Positions 46,183 through 54,905 of a stretch of 64,000 bases of DNA are shown here, piece by piece. Positions within the stretch are counted from its first letter, which is position 1. Every line of letters begins with the position of its first letter. The notes under the pieces were generated by a model, which made no database searches, was not told the origin of the DNA, and was given only the letters and a program-made list of their open reading frames with translations. A program made the translations under genes and the position numbers. Origin of the DNA: JADJGC01 sp964576925 (GTDB lineage: Bacteria; Zixibacteria; MSB-5A5; CAIYYT01); the NCBI GenBank assembly GCA_964576925.1, contig CAZNWJ010000001.1, positions 496,001-560,000 of the forward strand, given 5' to 3'.

Positions 46183-46296
46183 GCGGGAAGTATACGCGTT
46201 ACGTCCGCCATTCAAAGCGGAAATCGCCGGACAAATGCAACACACGCGGCTGAGTTTAGACTTCAAGATGAAGTGGAATCTGCTATCTTTACGGAC

Positions 46297-47127
46297 GTGC
46301 AGATTCTCGATTTTACTGCCGCATATGACCGGCTGGTCATTCGAGAAGGATCCTGGCGTCGCTATGAGCGATGCTATCCGGCTCTCTTTCAACACTACTT
46401 CCGGTTCTGGGCGAAGCGTACTTACCCCGATGTGAGGACTCCCATCCGTCAACTCGAAGCCAACGCTGCGCGCCTGCGACAGCGATTGCCGGTTCTGGCA
46501 AAGAAATTCGGCAGACTGGGGCTAAAACTAAATGACATCGAGATCGTGCTTTTTGTCGGCAAGGATTGCACGAATGGACACGCGTTCCTCGATTCAAGCA
46601 ATTGGGTCGTTTGGCTCCCGGTCGAAACTTATCCGAACGATCAACTCCTGGACGTCTTCGCAGCACACGAGATCCTTCATGCCCTCCATTATTGCAGCTC
46701 CCCGGAATACTACTTCAAGTCGACCGGCGAGCAACGGCAACTCATCAGGCTGCTGGTGACCGAAGGTCTGGCAACTTACTTGACCATGAGAGTCCTTGGT
46801 TGTTCTTCTGAGACTGCGCACTGGGGTGGTTATCTATCGAAACGGGCGCTACGGCGTTGGCTGCGAGAGTGCTCGATTCGATTAAACGAGATGGCCGAGT
46901 TTGCGGAAGAGCATCTTCATTCCAAGAGCCATGCAGACTTCTTTCAGGCGAACGAGCCCGCGGATATCATGCGCTATCGCGGAGGGTATTTTCTCGGTAA
47001 TGTCTTGATTGAGAGAGTCGTGCAGCAGCGGAAACTAAGCCCGTCAGCTTTATTGCGATTATCTCGGCCAACGCTGGACAGTTTCGTGCTTCAGCAACTT
47101 ACTTCGATCGGCGCTGATCGAATATGA
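46297..47127 (+). CDS. Putative zinc metalloprotease-like protein (HEILH)
   Basis: About 276 residues from a GTG at 46297; the long open frame reaches back over tadA, so the true start must lie between 46183 and 46297. A zinc motif HEILH (His124, Glu125, His128) is followed 28 residues later by Glu156 in TEGLATYL, the HExxH...E pattern of gluzincins such as the DUF2268-type predicted proteases. There is no signal peptide, so it would be cytoplasmic. The substrate is unknown. It is divergent from tadA. Confidence 0.68.
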   Translation: MQILDFTAAYDRLVIREGSWRRYERCYPALFQHYFRFWAKRTYPDVRTPIRQLEANAARLRQRLPVLAKKFGRLGLKLNDIEIVLFVGKDCTNGHAFLDSSNWVVWLPVETYPNDQLLDVFAAHEILHALHYCSSPEYYFKSTGEQRQLIRLLVTEGLATYLTMRVLGCSSETAHWGGYLSKRALRRWLRECSIRLNEMAEFAEEHLHSKSHADFFQANEPADIMRYRGGYFLGNVLIERVVQQRKLSPSALLRLSRPTLDSFVLQQLTSIGADRI

Positions 47128-47184
47128 GTTGGTCCAACTGGGAGGTTGTCATTTCGGGCACGATGACCTTAGCAAGTCAGGACA

Positions 47185-47613
47185 CTATCCGCTGACCCCG
47201 ATGCGCTCGGCTTCGCTCTCGATAAACGACTTCAGTCCGATCAGATCGTCTTCGTAAACATCGACGAATTTTGCCGCAACTTCGAAATTTCCTTCGGGCT
47301 TCTGCTCGCTGCGCACAATCTGGCAGATCGCCGTGATCGGGGCGGTGATGTCGTCTTCGTCGACACGAAGGAATTGCGGGTGGTGTTTCTTCCAGCGCGG
47401 AAGCGAGATCGACATTTTGACCAACTCGTCGCGATGATAGTCGCGGCGGGCGATGAACATGACGCCGCCCGCACCGATGTTCTGCGCCTGCCCCGAAGTC
47501 TCAGCATCAGCCTTGGCTGAAAACAGGATCTTCTGAGTGGTGAGATTGCATGATGACGGGATACGCAAGAACTTGCGCCGGTTCTTCGTGAAGTTTTGAT
47601 TCGCTGTGACCAT
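47185..47613 (-). CDS. PilZ-domain protein (putative c-di-GMP receptor)
   Basis: 142 residues from the ATG at 47613 (AGGGGAGAAAC upstream). It begins with NRRKFLRIPSSCNLTTQ, close to the RxxxR motif of PilZ c-di-GMP receptors, and has AQNIGAGGVMFIA, matching the D/NxSxxG motif (N-x-G-x-G here, so the Ser is changed). The end VAAKFVDVYEDDLIGLKSFI is typical of PilZ proteins. It may bind c-di-GMP and control motility or surface functions. It stands alone, divergent from lipA. Confidence 0.78.
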   Translation of the reverse strand: MVTANQNFTKNRRKFLRIPSSCNLTTQKILFSAKADAETSGQAQNIGAGGVMFIARRDYHRDELVKMSISLPRWKKHHPQFLRVDEDDITAPITAICQIVRSEQKPEGNFEVAAKFVDVYEDDLIGLKSFIESEAERIGVSG

Positions 47614-47771
47614 GTTTCTCCCCTCTGGTGAAGGCGCCGCTTCACGGTGCGCCACCAGTTGCTTATTCTTCTAACAATTTGATTATCGGCGGCTTACGCA
47701 GACTTTACAGCACCGGAAGACAAGAATCTTCTTGATTAACATCGACGCCTTTCGTAGCGTATAAGTCTCAT

Positions 47772-48644
47772 ATGACGACCGAGCGGCTGGCCAAGCCGAA
47801 ATGGCTGATGATGAATGCAAACTTCGGGGCGGGTTATCGCCGGGTCCGGAGCCTGCTGAAAGAGCATGGCCTGCACTCGGTGTGTCAGGAAGCGTCCTGC
47901 CCAAACATGAGCGAGTGCTTTGAGTCGGGCACGGCCACCTTTTTGATCCTGGGTCACGTCTGCACCCGGGGCTGCGGCTTCTGCGATATACTTAAAGGTA
48001 AGCCGAAGATACATGATCTGGGGGAACCCCAGCGACTGGCGAGCGCGGTTGCCAAGTTGGGGCTCAAACACGTTGTCATTACATCAGTTACGCGAGACGA
48101 CCTGGAAGATGGCGGCGCCGCGATCTTTGCGGCAACCGTGCGTAAACTTCGAGAATACGACCCGGCAATCCAGATCGAACTCCTCATCCCTGACTTCCAG
48201 GGCGCCAAGGAATCCGTTGACCTGATTCTTGATGCGGCACCAGAAATCTTCAATCATAACATCGAGACGGTTCCACGGTTGTATAAGACCGTGAGGCCGA
48301 GGATGGGATACCGCCGTAGCCTCGCAATCCTTAAGTATGCCAAGGGCTCGGAAAAGGTGAAACTGGTCAAGTCGGGAATATTTGTTGGCGTTGGCGAGCG
48401 CGAGGATGAAATCAAACAGACGATGCAGGACATTTGCGATGCTGGAGTGGACATCCTGACGATCGGGCAATACCTGTCACCTTCGGAGTTGCATCTCCCG
48501 GTACTGAAATACTATCCGCCCGAGGATTTCGTCAAGTTCCGCGAATGGGGTATGGCTATGGGTTTCAAACACGTGGAATCGGGTCCGCTTGTGCGCAGTT
48601 CCTACAAAGCCTCTCATCAGAGTGCCAACCTCATTGAAGTGTAA
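47772..48644 (+). CDS. lipA: Lipoyl synthase
   Basis: 290 residues. LipA is a radical SAM enzyme that inserts two sulfur atoms into octanoyl groups on lipoyl-dependent enzymes. The N-terminal auxiliary cluster motif CQEASCPNMSEC, the radical SAM motif CTRGCGFC, VTSVTRDDLEDGG, NHNIETVPRLY and the C-terminal GPLVRSSYKA block are all present. No clear ribosome-binding site is seen, but the family length fits this ATG. It is followed by the MEP genes ispH and ispG on the same strand. Confidence 0.95.
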   Translation: MTTERLAKPKWLMMNANFGAGYRRVRSLLKEHGLHSVCQEASCPNMSECFESGTATFLILGHVCTRGCGFCDILKGKPKIHDLGEPQRLASAVAKLGLKHVVITSVTRDDLEDGGAAIFAATVRKLREYDPAIQIELLIPDFQGAKESVDLILDAAPEIFNHNIETVPRLYKTVRPRMGYRRSLAILKYAKGSEKVKLVKSGIFVGVGEREDEIKQTMQDICDAGVDILTIGQYLSPSELHLPVLKYYPPEDFVKFREWGMAMGFKHVESGPLVRSSYKASHQSANLIEV

Positions 48645-48756
48645 ATAACACCGGTTGACTGGAGTCTAAAAGTTTCTTCCGATATGACTATAAATCGACT
48701 AATCTTACCCGCAATGTCTTGTTCGAGTGATCTGTTGATTATGCAGGCCAAGAGCC

Positions 48757-49680
48757 ATGATTAAGATCTTCTTTGCCAAAGAACTTGGGTTCTGTTGGGG
48801 TGTCGAACGCGCCATCAATCTCGCGGCCGAGGCTAAGAACAAATACTCCGGCGAGGTAACGATCCTCAAGGAAATCGTTCACAACCGCCAGGTAGTCGAT
48901 TTCTTCAGGAAACGCGGGGTCGGTCAGGAAGACACTCTCGACAAGATCGATCAGGGCACGCTCGTGATTTCGGCCCACGGCTTGAGCCCAAAACTAAAAG
49001 AGCAGGCCAAGCAGAAGGGTCTGAGTATCGTCGATACCACGTGTCCGCTGGTTGAAAACGTGCACAATTTTACGCGCGAACTCCTGGCTGATGGCTACCA
49101 TGTTATCCTCTATGGTGAACCGGGACATGATGAAGTGCACGGCGTGATGGGGATCGACGAAGAGAGAATCCACTTATTGGCTGAATATGAAGATATCGAC
49201 GCTCTTCCGCGTTACGAGGGCAAGGTGGCGTTGATTACCCAAACCACCCGCGGCGTGCGCGCCTTTGAAAAAGTCTGCTCGCGCATGAAAGAAATCTACC
49301 CTGACCTCAAGATCGTGAATACCATATGCGACGCCACCGACAAGCGCCAGCACGCCATTCACGAACTGGCGCCACAGGTTGACCTCGTGATCGTGATCGG
49401 TTCGCAGAGCTCCGGTAATTCACAGCGCTTACGCGATATCGCCGAAGAAATCTGTGGGCGCGCTTACCTGGTCGACCATCCAACCCAGATCGAGTGGGCA
49501 TGGTTTGACGGCGTCGAGCGTGTCGGGATCACGGCCGGCGCTTCCACCCCGGCATTTGCAGTCGAAGCAATGTTAAAAGCAATCCACGCCGGCGTCGGTA
49601 TCGACGTCGAGCATTCGGATGAAAAACTTCTCGAATACAAGTCATTTGCGCAGTACAAGAATGTTCAACAATCCGCGTAG
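48757..49680 (+). CDS. ispH: 4-hydroxy-3-methylbut-2-enyl diphosphate reductase
   Basis: 307 residues. IspH makes IPP and DMAPP in the last step of the MEP isoprenoid pathway. The three Cys of the iron-sulfur cluster are in GFCWGVERA, DTTCPLV and TICDATDKRQ, and the motifs HNRQVV, GHDEVHGVMG and ITAGASTP are present. The stop overlaps the ispG start by about 20 bases, so the two enzymes of consecutive pathway steps are co-translated. Confidence 0.95.
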   Translation: MIKIFFAKELGFCWGVERAINLAAEAKNKYSGEVTILKEIVHNRQVVDFFRKRGVGQEDTLDKIDQGTLVISAHGLSPKLKEQAKQKGLSIVDTTCPLVENVHNFTRELLADGYHVILYGEPGHDEVHGVMGIDEERIHLLAEYEDIDALPRYEGKVALITQTTRGVRAFEKVCSRMKEIYPDLKIVNTICDATDKRQHAIHELAPQVDLVIVIGSQSSGNSQRLRDIAEEICGRAYLVDHPTQIEWAWFDGVERVGITAGASTPAFAVEAMLKAIHAGVGIDVEHSDEKLLEYKSFAQYKNVQQSA

Positions 49681-50773
49681 AAAATCTCGTCAGATCAAGG
49701 TCGGCAATGTGCTGGTGGGCGGCGATGCGCCGGTTTCCGTGCAGTCAATGACCACCACCCAAACACGCGACATCGACAAGACCGTCGCACAGATCAAAGC
49801 TCTCGAAGCCGTCGGCTGCGATATCGTCCGCGTTGCCGTGCTCAATAAGGAAGACGCCCAGTCGCTTGGAGAAATCAAGAGGCAGATCGCGATTCCGCTG
49901 GTCGCCGACATCCACTTCCATTACCGGCTTGCCCTGATTGCCGCCGAACAAGGCGTGGACAAGATTCGCACCAACCCTGGCAACATTGGCGACGACACCA
50001 AGATGGAAACCGTAGTGGCCGCTTGCAAGGAGCGGGGGTTGCCGATCCGCATCGGCGTCAACACCGGCTCGCTCGAATGGGATTTGGTCAAGTCGATGGG
50101 TCGCTACAATCCAGACGCCTTAGTCGAGTCGGCGCTGCGCAAGGTGCGTTTGCTCGAAGAGATGGATTTCAATGATATCTGTATCTCGATGAAGTCGTCC
50201 GAAGTCCCCGGAATGGTGGAAGGTTATCGCAAGATCGCCAAGCTTGTGGATTACCCGCTGCATCTGGGCGTTACCGAAGCCGGACCGTTAATGGGTGGCA
50301 CGATCAAGTCGTCCGTCGCGTTCGGGTTGCTCTTGCACGAGGGCATCGGTGACACAGTTCGCGTTTCGCTTTCAACTGATCCGGTTGAAGAAATCAAGGT
50401 GGGCAAGAAGATCCTCCAATCGCTCGGCCTGTTCAGCAATATGCCCGATCTGGTCAGTTGCCCGACCTGCGGTCGACTTCAAACCGATCTATTCGGGCTG
50501 ATCAGTCGTGTTGAAAAAGTCCTCGAAGGAATCAAGAAGCCGATCAAGGTGGCCGTCATGGGCTGCAACGTCAATGGCCCCGGCGAAGTTGGTGATGCCG
50601 ATCTCGGTGTGGTCGGTTCCGCTGACTACCTGGCCCTGGTGCGCAAGGGCGAAGTGATCGGCAAATTTCCGCCGGAACAACTGGAAGTCGAGTTGCTCAA
50701 ACAGCTTCAGACATTCCGCGACGAAGATATCATTGCCAATACCGCTCCGCCAGTGATGGTGCCGACGGAGTAG
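49661..50773 (+). CDS. ispG: (E)-4-hydroxy-3-methylbut-2-enyl diphosphate synthase
   Basis: 370 residues from the ATG at 49661, inside the end of ispH; the frame is open from 49619. IspG makes HMBPP from MEcPP. Typical blocks are VSVQSMTTTQTRD, VADIHFHYRLAL, KIRTNPGNIG, HLGVTEAG, the iron-sulfur motif SCPTCGR and MGCNVNGPGE. The overlap with ispH is larger than a simple ATGA and reverses the pathway order. Confidence 0.95.
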   Translation: MFNNPRRKSRQIKVGNVLVGGDAPVSVQSMTTTQTRDIDKTVAQIKALEAVGCDIVRVAVLNKEDAQSLGEIKRQIAIPLVADIHFHYRLALIAAEQGVDKIRTNPGNIGDDTKMETVVAACKERGLPIRIGVNTGSLEWDLVKSMGRYNPDALVESALRKVRLLEEMDFNDICISMKSSEVPGMVEGYRKIAKLVDYPLHLGVTEAGPLMGGTIKSSVAFGLLLHEGIGDTVRVSLSTDPVEEIKVGKKILQSLGLFSNMPDLVSCPTCGRLQTDLFGLISRVEKVLEGIKKPIKVAVMGCNVNGPGEVGDADLGVVGSADYLALVRKGEVIGKFPPEQLEVELLKQLQTFRDEDIIANTAPPVMVPTE

Positions 50774-50926
50774 CCGCAACAGCTCCGTCTTCCACCGCGC
50801 CAGTTCCCCCGCTCTCAGCAAACGCACAATTTCGGCTTGAGCAATCGGCTAATAGTAGCCGATACATCTAAGGGTTGGACAAATCGACCCCCTCGCACGA
50901 TTTCGATTAGTCTGAGGTGCAGATTC

Positions 50927-51451
50927 TTGACTCGATCGCTTATTCTTGCCGCTTTCGTCGGTACACTCTGTCTTGCCTATCTCCTGACGGGTGAGACGAC
51001 TCCGCTCGCGCTCTTGATTCTTCTCGCTGCGATCTGGGTTCTGCGAATAGCAGCGGCAATCAGTCCACTCGTTCGCAAGCTCTTCAACTCCATTGGCCCT
51101 CGCTCGGATACCCGCTATATGACCCGGATCGAGCTTTTACGAAGTTCACTCACCTTCGCCTGCCTGGGGCTGACAACATTGGCCGTGCTATTCCTCGCCG
51201 CCGTGAGCATGTCCAACGATGGGCCGGATCACCTGGACCCGCTGCTCGGCGGATTCTTCTTTGGGACTTTTATCCTCACTGCGATGTGGCTCTTTGGCGG
51301 TATCTACCTTCTGATTCGCGGGTTGTTTCGCAGACGCGACTATGACCCCGCCGAAGTCTACAGGAGAGACACCGAAGGAACTGGGGACAACTCAGATGAA
51401 CATGGTGACGAGGACAATGATCCTGCACGGCCGACGACTCCCGGTGTCTAG
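50927..51451 (+). CDS. Small membrane protein of unknown function
   Basis: About 174 residues from a TTG at 50927 with GAGG 10 bases upstream; the frame extends back to 50837. Four hydrophobic segments (LILAAFVGTLCLAYLL; LALLILLAAIWVLRIAAAI; SLTFACLGLTTLAVLFLAAV; GGFFFGTFILTAMWLFGGIYLLI) are followed by an acidic, hydrophilic tail rich in Asp, Glu and Gly. No family recognised. It is about 150 bases after ispG. Confidence 0.62.
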   Translation: MTRSLILAAFVGTLCLAYLLTGETTPLALLILLAAIWVLRIAAAISPLVRKLFNSIGPRSDTRYMTRIELLRSSLTFACLGLTTLAVLFLAAVSMSNDGPDHLDPLLGGFFFGTFILTAMWLFGGIYLLIRGLFRRRDYDPAEVYRRDTEGTGDNSDEHGDEDNDPARPTTPGV

Positions 51452-51504
51452 GCAGTCAGTCCAAATGTGATTGTATTTCCGACGCGCCGAAACTTACTTG
51501 GCGA

Positions 51505-51858
51505 ATGCCTCACGCTTACGTAATTCTGAGCCACTCTCCGCCGGACTATCCCGCCGTTTCCTGGAGGCGTGGGCAAGAACTCAAGGTGGGCAAGCGCGAC
51601 ACCGAATGGACAGGGTTTCTCTGGTGCCAGGACGACTCCGAACACAGCGGCTGGGTGCCCGAGTCTTTCCTCGAATTGGATGGCATGACTGCCGTGCTCA
51701 AACGAGATTACGAAACGACAGAGTTGACAGCTTCCCCCGGTGAAGCAGTCGATGTCGTGGAATCGGTTGCCGATTGGCAGTGGTGCCGGAATTCGAAAGG
51801 AGAATTGGGCTGGATTCCCGCACGCTGCCTTGTATATTCGGAGCCGTCAAGTACATGA
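51505..51858 (+). CDS. SH3-domain-like small protein
   Basis: 117 residues. Two SH3-like repeats can be recognised: residues ~18-60 (LKVGKRDTEWTGFLWCQDD ... GWVPESFLELDG) and ~65-112 (AVLKRDYETTELTASPGEAVDV ... WQWCRNSKGELGWIPARCLVY). Both have the ALYDY/WW/P/Y pattern of eukaryotic-type SH3 folds, so it is probably a ligand- or peptide-binding adaptor. No signal peptide. Alone between small membrane proteins. Confidence 0.72.
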   Translation: MPHAYVILSHSPPDYPAVSWRRGQELKVGKRDTEWTGFLWCQDDSEHSGWVPESFLELDGMTAVLKRDYETTELTASPGEAVDVVESVADWQWCRNSKGELGWIPARCLVYSEPSST

Positions 51859-51916
51859 CGCATAGCTAGCGAAACCTGAGTCGCGTCGATTCTACGAAGT
51901 TCAGAAAGATGTCAAC

Positions 51917-52678
51917 ATGATCCGTCAACACCTTGCTAAGTCTGTCTTAAGATCCGAGCCCCACTTTCGCTGGCGCGGCGGCGAGATTTCACGCTTGGAA
52001 GCCTTGAGCGACGCCGTCTTTGCGTTCGCGATTACGCTCTTAGTCGTCTCGCTCGAAGTCCCGACTTCGTTCCGCGAACTGGTGGTATCCATGCGCGGCT
52101 TCCTGGCATTTGCCATTTGCTTTACCTTACTGTATGTGATCTGGCATGCCCACTACATCTTCTTTCGGCGCTATGGCATCGAAGACACTGTAACGGCCGT
52201 GCTGAACGCGGTCCTCTTGTTCGTTGTGCTGTTCTACATCTATCCACTCAAATTTCTCTTCACCTTTCTGGTGGGCGTGATGTTCGGAGTTAACACCGGT
52301 GTCCAGGCCGAAGCGATGATCGCCGGCCAGGAAGTCTCCACATTGATGATCATCTACTCGTTGGGTTTCCTGGCGATTTTTTCGGTGTTGTTCCTGATGT
52401 ATTGGCGCGCGTATCGGATGCGAGATGCGCTGGAATTGGACGAAGTCGAGCGGCTCTGCACGCGCACCAGCATCAACATGTACATGATCTACATGCTTTT
52501 CGCGATCATCTCAATTATCCTGGCGGCGACCGGTAACTTCTTCCTGGTTGCGATGGCCGGATGGATATACGGGCTGCTGGGAATTGTCCAGGGTGTCAAC
52601 GGTGTGCGGATGGGACGCAAGATCCGCAACGCGATTGAAGCGCGAGGTCCCCAAGAAGTGATTGACAAAGCCGGCTGA
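51917..52678 (+). CDS. TMEM175-family (DUF1211) potassium channel-like protein
   Basis: 253 residues with about six hydrophobic segments. The first membrane helix carries RLEALSDAVFAFAITLLVVSLE, the (F/L)SDAVFAF motif that marks TMEM175 channels, in which this helix lines the K+ pore. Bacterial homologues are K+ channels of the inner membrane. The gene has an AGAAAGATG ribosome-binding site. It ends 32 bases before the EamA transporter gene, so they may form a small operon. Confidence 0.85.
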   Translation: MIRQHLAKSVLRSEPHFRWRGGEISRLEALSDAVFAFAITLLVVSLEVPTSFRELVVSMRGFLAFAICFTLLYVIWHAHYIFFRRYGIEDTVTAVLNAVLLFVVLFYIYPLKFLFTFLVGVMFGVNTGVQAEAMIAGQEVSTLMIIYSLGFLAIFSVLFLMYWRAYRMRDALELDEVERLCTRTSINMYMIYMLFAIISIILAATGNFFLVAMAGWIYGLLGIVQGVNGVRMGRKIRNAIEARGPQEVIDKAG

Positions 52679-52710
52679 GGGCGGTTGCTTCCCTCATTTT
52701 ATTCGCCATC

Positions 52711-53595
52711 ATGAACCGCACTCTCTCGACCAACATCTTTCTTTACATAATTTTGTGCTTGATCTGGGGGTCTACTTGGATGGCCATCAAATTGGGTCTT
52801 CGCGACTCGCCGCCGTTCTGGAGCGCGGCGGTCCGTTTCATAATTGCCACTTCGATCCTGGTCATCTACAATCGGTTGGCCGGCAACAAATACCCGGCTG
52901 GTTGGCGCGGTAAGCTGAGAGTCGCCTGGCCCGGGCTGTTCACTTATCTCGGGTCGTACACGCTGACCTACGTTGGTAGTATGTATATCACGTCGGCACT
53001 GGCATCGATTCTTTTTGCGGTATTTCCCTTCTTCGTCCTGCTGCTGATGACCTTCATGATTAAGGATGAGCGTGTTACCTGGCAGGCCATACTGGGAGCC
53101 GTTATCGGCTTTGTCGGCGTGGTGCTGATTTTTGCCGAGCCGATGGCCTACCGCGAAAATGCCATACTCGGCATGATCTTCCTCGTACTCTCGCCGTTGG
53201 CCGCCGCAATCGGCACGGTGTCGATTCGAGCCTACTTGAAAGATCAGCCGGTGATCCCGATGGTGACGCTACAGATGTCACTTGGCGCGATCCTACTCAC
53301 CCTTACAGCATTCCTCGTGGAGGACATTGGTCGATTCCACGTAACATTGACTTCCATCGGTGCCCTCATGTATCTCGCCATCTTTGGTTCGGTGATTGCT
53401 TTTACCACCTACTATCGGTTGCTGCAGCGCATGAAGCTTGTCACCATGTCGATGGTGGCATTGATCACACCGATCATTGCCGTGCTCCTAGGCTTTGTCA
53501 TTCTGGATGAACTACTGACAACAGCGGACTACGTTGGAGCGGCGTTGGTCTTGGCTGGAGTGGCCGTCGTCAATCTACGAGGAAAGAAGAAATAG
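52711..53595 (+). CDS. EamA/DMT-family transporter
   Basis: 294 residues with ten predicted membrane helices in two EamA halves (for example LIWGSTWMAIKLGL and VNLRGKKK at the end). The duplicated half-transporter has GSVIAFTTYYRLLQ and MVALITPIIAVLLGFVILDE, typical of drug/metabolite transporters. The substrate (amino acid, metabolite or drug) cannot be told. The gene converges with the zinc-ribbon protein. Confidence 0.88.
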   Translation: MNRTLSTNIFLYIILCLIWGSTWMAIKLGLRDSPPFWSAAVRFIIATSILVIYNRLAGNKYPAGWRGKLRVAWPGLFTYLGSYTLTYVGSMYITSALASILFAVFPFFVLLLMTFMIKDERVTWQAILGAVIGFVGVVLIFAEPMAYRENAILGMIFLVLSPLAAAIGTVSIRAYLKDQPVIPMVTLQMSLGAILLTLTAFLVEDIGRFHVTLTSIGALMYLAIFGSVIAFTTYYRLLQRMKLVTMSMVALITPIIAVLLGFVILDELLTTADYVGAALVLAGVAVVNLRGKKK

Positions 53596-53613
53596 CAGCG
53601 GGCCGGCTGTCGA

Positions 53614-54267
53614 TCAGTCGCCGGGTCGTTTTTGCTCGATGTTACGGGCTTCACTGCCCGCCGCTGCCAATTCTTCGTTGACGTGGCTGCGGCAATAACG
53701 GCAGATGATCGCGTCCTTCTTGATCGGTTCGGCGCACATCGGGCAGTATTTCTCGTTTGCGCCAAGCTTGGGTCTGTGTGGTTTGCGGTGGCTGCGCAAC
53801 ACCGATTCAACGCGGTGAGCGTCGGCGCGCGGGGTCAGACCGAGGAACTCGAAAACGGCGTTCTGTCGCGTGCCGCCATCATCCCAGTCGATCACCAGGC
53901 AGTAACCCTTAATTGGCTTTGGTTTTTCGGGATTGATCCCCAAAGCCGGGAAGGAAAGATTCTTCGTCGCAGTCAGTCGGGGCAGCAGTTTTGCCTTTTC
54001 CTCGCAGAAGATATCCAGCACTGAGCCCAAAGGAATGCGCCCCAACTCCTCGTTCTGAATCGAAGAGAAGACGAAAGCCGAACTGTCGATCAAGCACTCG
54101 ATGTTATCCTGCGGCGTTGGCACTCCGGCAAAACCGGCCAGGTAGCGCGGAATCGGCACTCGCACCGGTTTGGCAAGATTCACAGGACGATTTCTGATTC
54201 CGAAGAAGATAACAGCAACGACGGCCGCGCCAACGACGAGTCCGAGTGTGAATGAAATCAGGTCCAT
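53614..54267 (-). CDS. Membrane-anchored protein with C-terminal zinc ribbon
   Basis: 217 residues from an ATG with GAGGGAATT upstream. One N-terminal membrane helix (LISFTLGLVVGAAVVAVIFFGI) is followed by a soluble domain (AFVFSSIQNEELGRIPLGSVLDIFCEE) and a C-terminal zinc ribbon CPMCAEPIKKDAIICRYC, which has the two CxxC pairs of a double-zinc-ribbon fold. Such ribbons may bind nucleic acids or proteins. Function unknown. Confidence 0.72.
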   Translation of the reverse strand: MDLISFTLGLVVGAAVVAVIFFGIRNRPVNLAKPVRVPIPRYLAGFAGVPTPQDNIECLIDSSAFVFSSIQNEELGRIPLGSVLDIFCEEKAKLLPRLTATKNLSFPALGINPEKPKPIKGYCLVIDWDDGGTRQNAVFEFLGLTPRADAHRVESVLRSHRKPHRPKLGANEKYCPMCAEPIKKDAIICRYCRSHVNEELAAAGSEARNIEQKRPGD

Positions 54268-54345
54268 GACAATTCCCTCAAAGGCGATTGTCGTATCTCA
54301 CCAAACTATGCCGAATGCGGACGCCGGCGGCAAGGGTGATTTGCA

Positions 54346-54864
54346 CTATTCGTAGGAAGCGCCGCCAAAGTCTGAACCACTTTGGCGTTTGCGCCGGTAA
54401 CGCTCCTGAGCCTCGCGTATTACCTGCAGCGCCGTCTCCCGGTCTTCCCAGCCCTCGACACCGACTTTCTTCTCTTCGAGGTCTTTGTATACCGAAAAGA
54501 AGTGCTCGATCTCCTTCAGCAGGTGGGGCGGCACATCCTTCAGTGATTGAATGTAATTCCACAGCGGGTCGGCAATCGGCACGCAGAGAATCTTTTCGTC
54601 AATGCCTTTCTCGTCGAACATCTTGAAGCAACCGACCGGTCGCGCGGCAATCACGCATCCCGGAAAAGTCGGCTCCCAGACCAGGACCAGCGCATCCAGC
54701 GGGTCTTGGTCTTCGGCAAGTGTCTCGGGAACGAAACCGTAGTCGCTTGGATAATGCACCGCGGAAAAGAGCATGCGATCAAACTTGATGACCTTGCGCT
54801 CTTTGTCGTATTCGTATTTGTTTCGACTCCCTTTCGGGATCTCGATCATGACTTCAATTATCAT
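54346..54864 (-). CDS. ppa: Inorganic pyrophosphatase
   Basis: 172 residues, the size of a family I soluble pyrophosphatase. It hydrolyses PPi to drive biosynthesis. The signature EDQDPLDALVL contains the Mg-binding DxDPxD motif; KGSRNKYEYDK, YPSDYGFVP and HFFSVYKDLE are also typical. Two ATGs (54864 and 54849) are possible starts; the first gives the usual N-terminus. Confidence 0.94.
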   Translation of the reverse strand: MIIEVMIEIPKGSRNKYEYDKERKVIKFDRMLFSAVHYPSDYGFVPETLAEDQDPLDALVLVWEPTFPGCVIAARPVGCFKMFDEKGIDEKILCVPIADPLWNYIQSLKDVPPHLLKEIEHFFSVYKDLEEKKVGVEGWEDRETALQVIREAQERYRRKRQSGSDFGGASYE

Positions 54865-54905
54865 AGAAAGTCTTCACGTTGTCGCCAGTGCCTGCTCCGG
54901 GAGCT

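Noticed and set aside
45952..46296. N-terminal extension of the HEILH protein across tadA.
   Set aside because: This part is antisense to tadA, whose deaminase motifs are unmistakable, so the real start lies further right.
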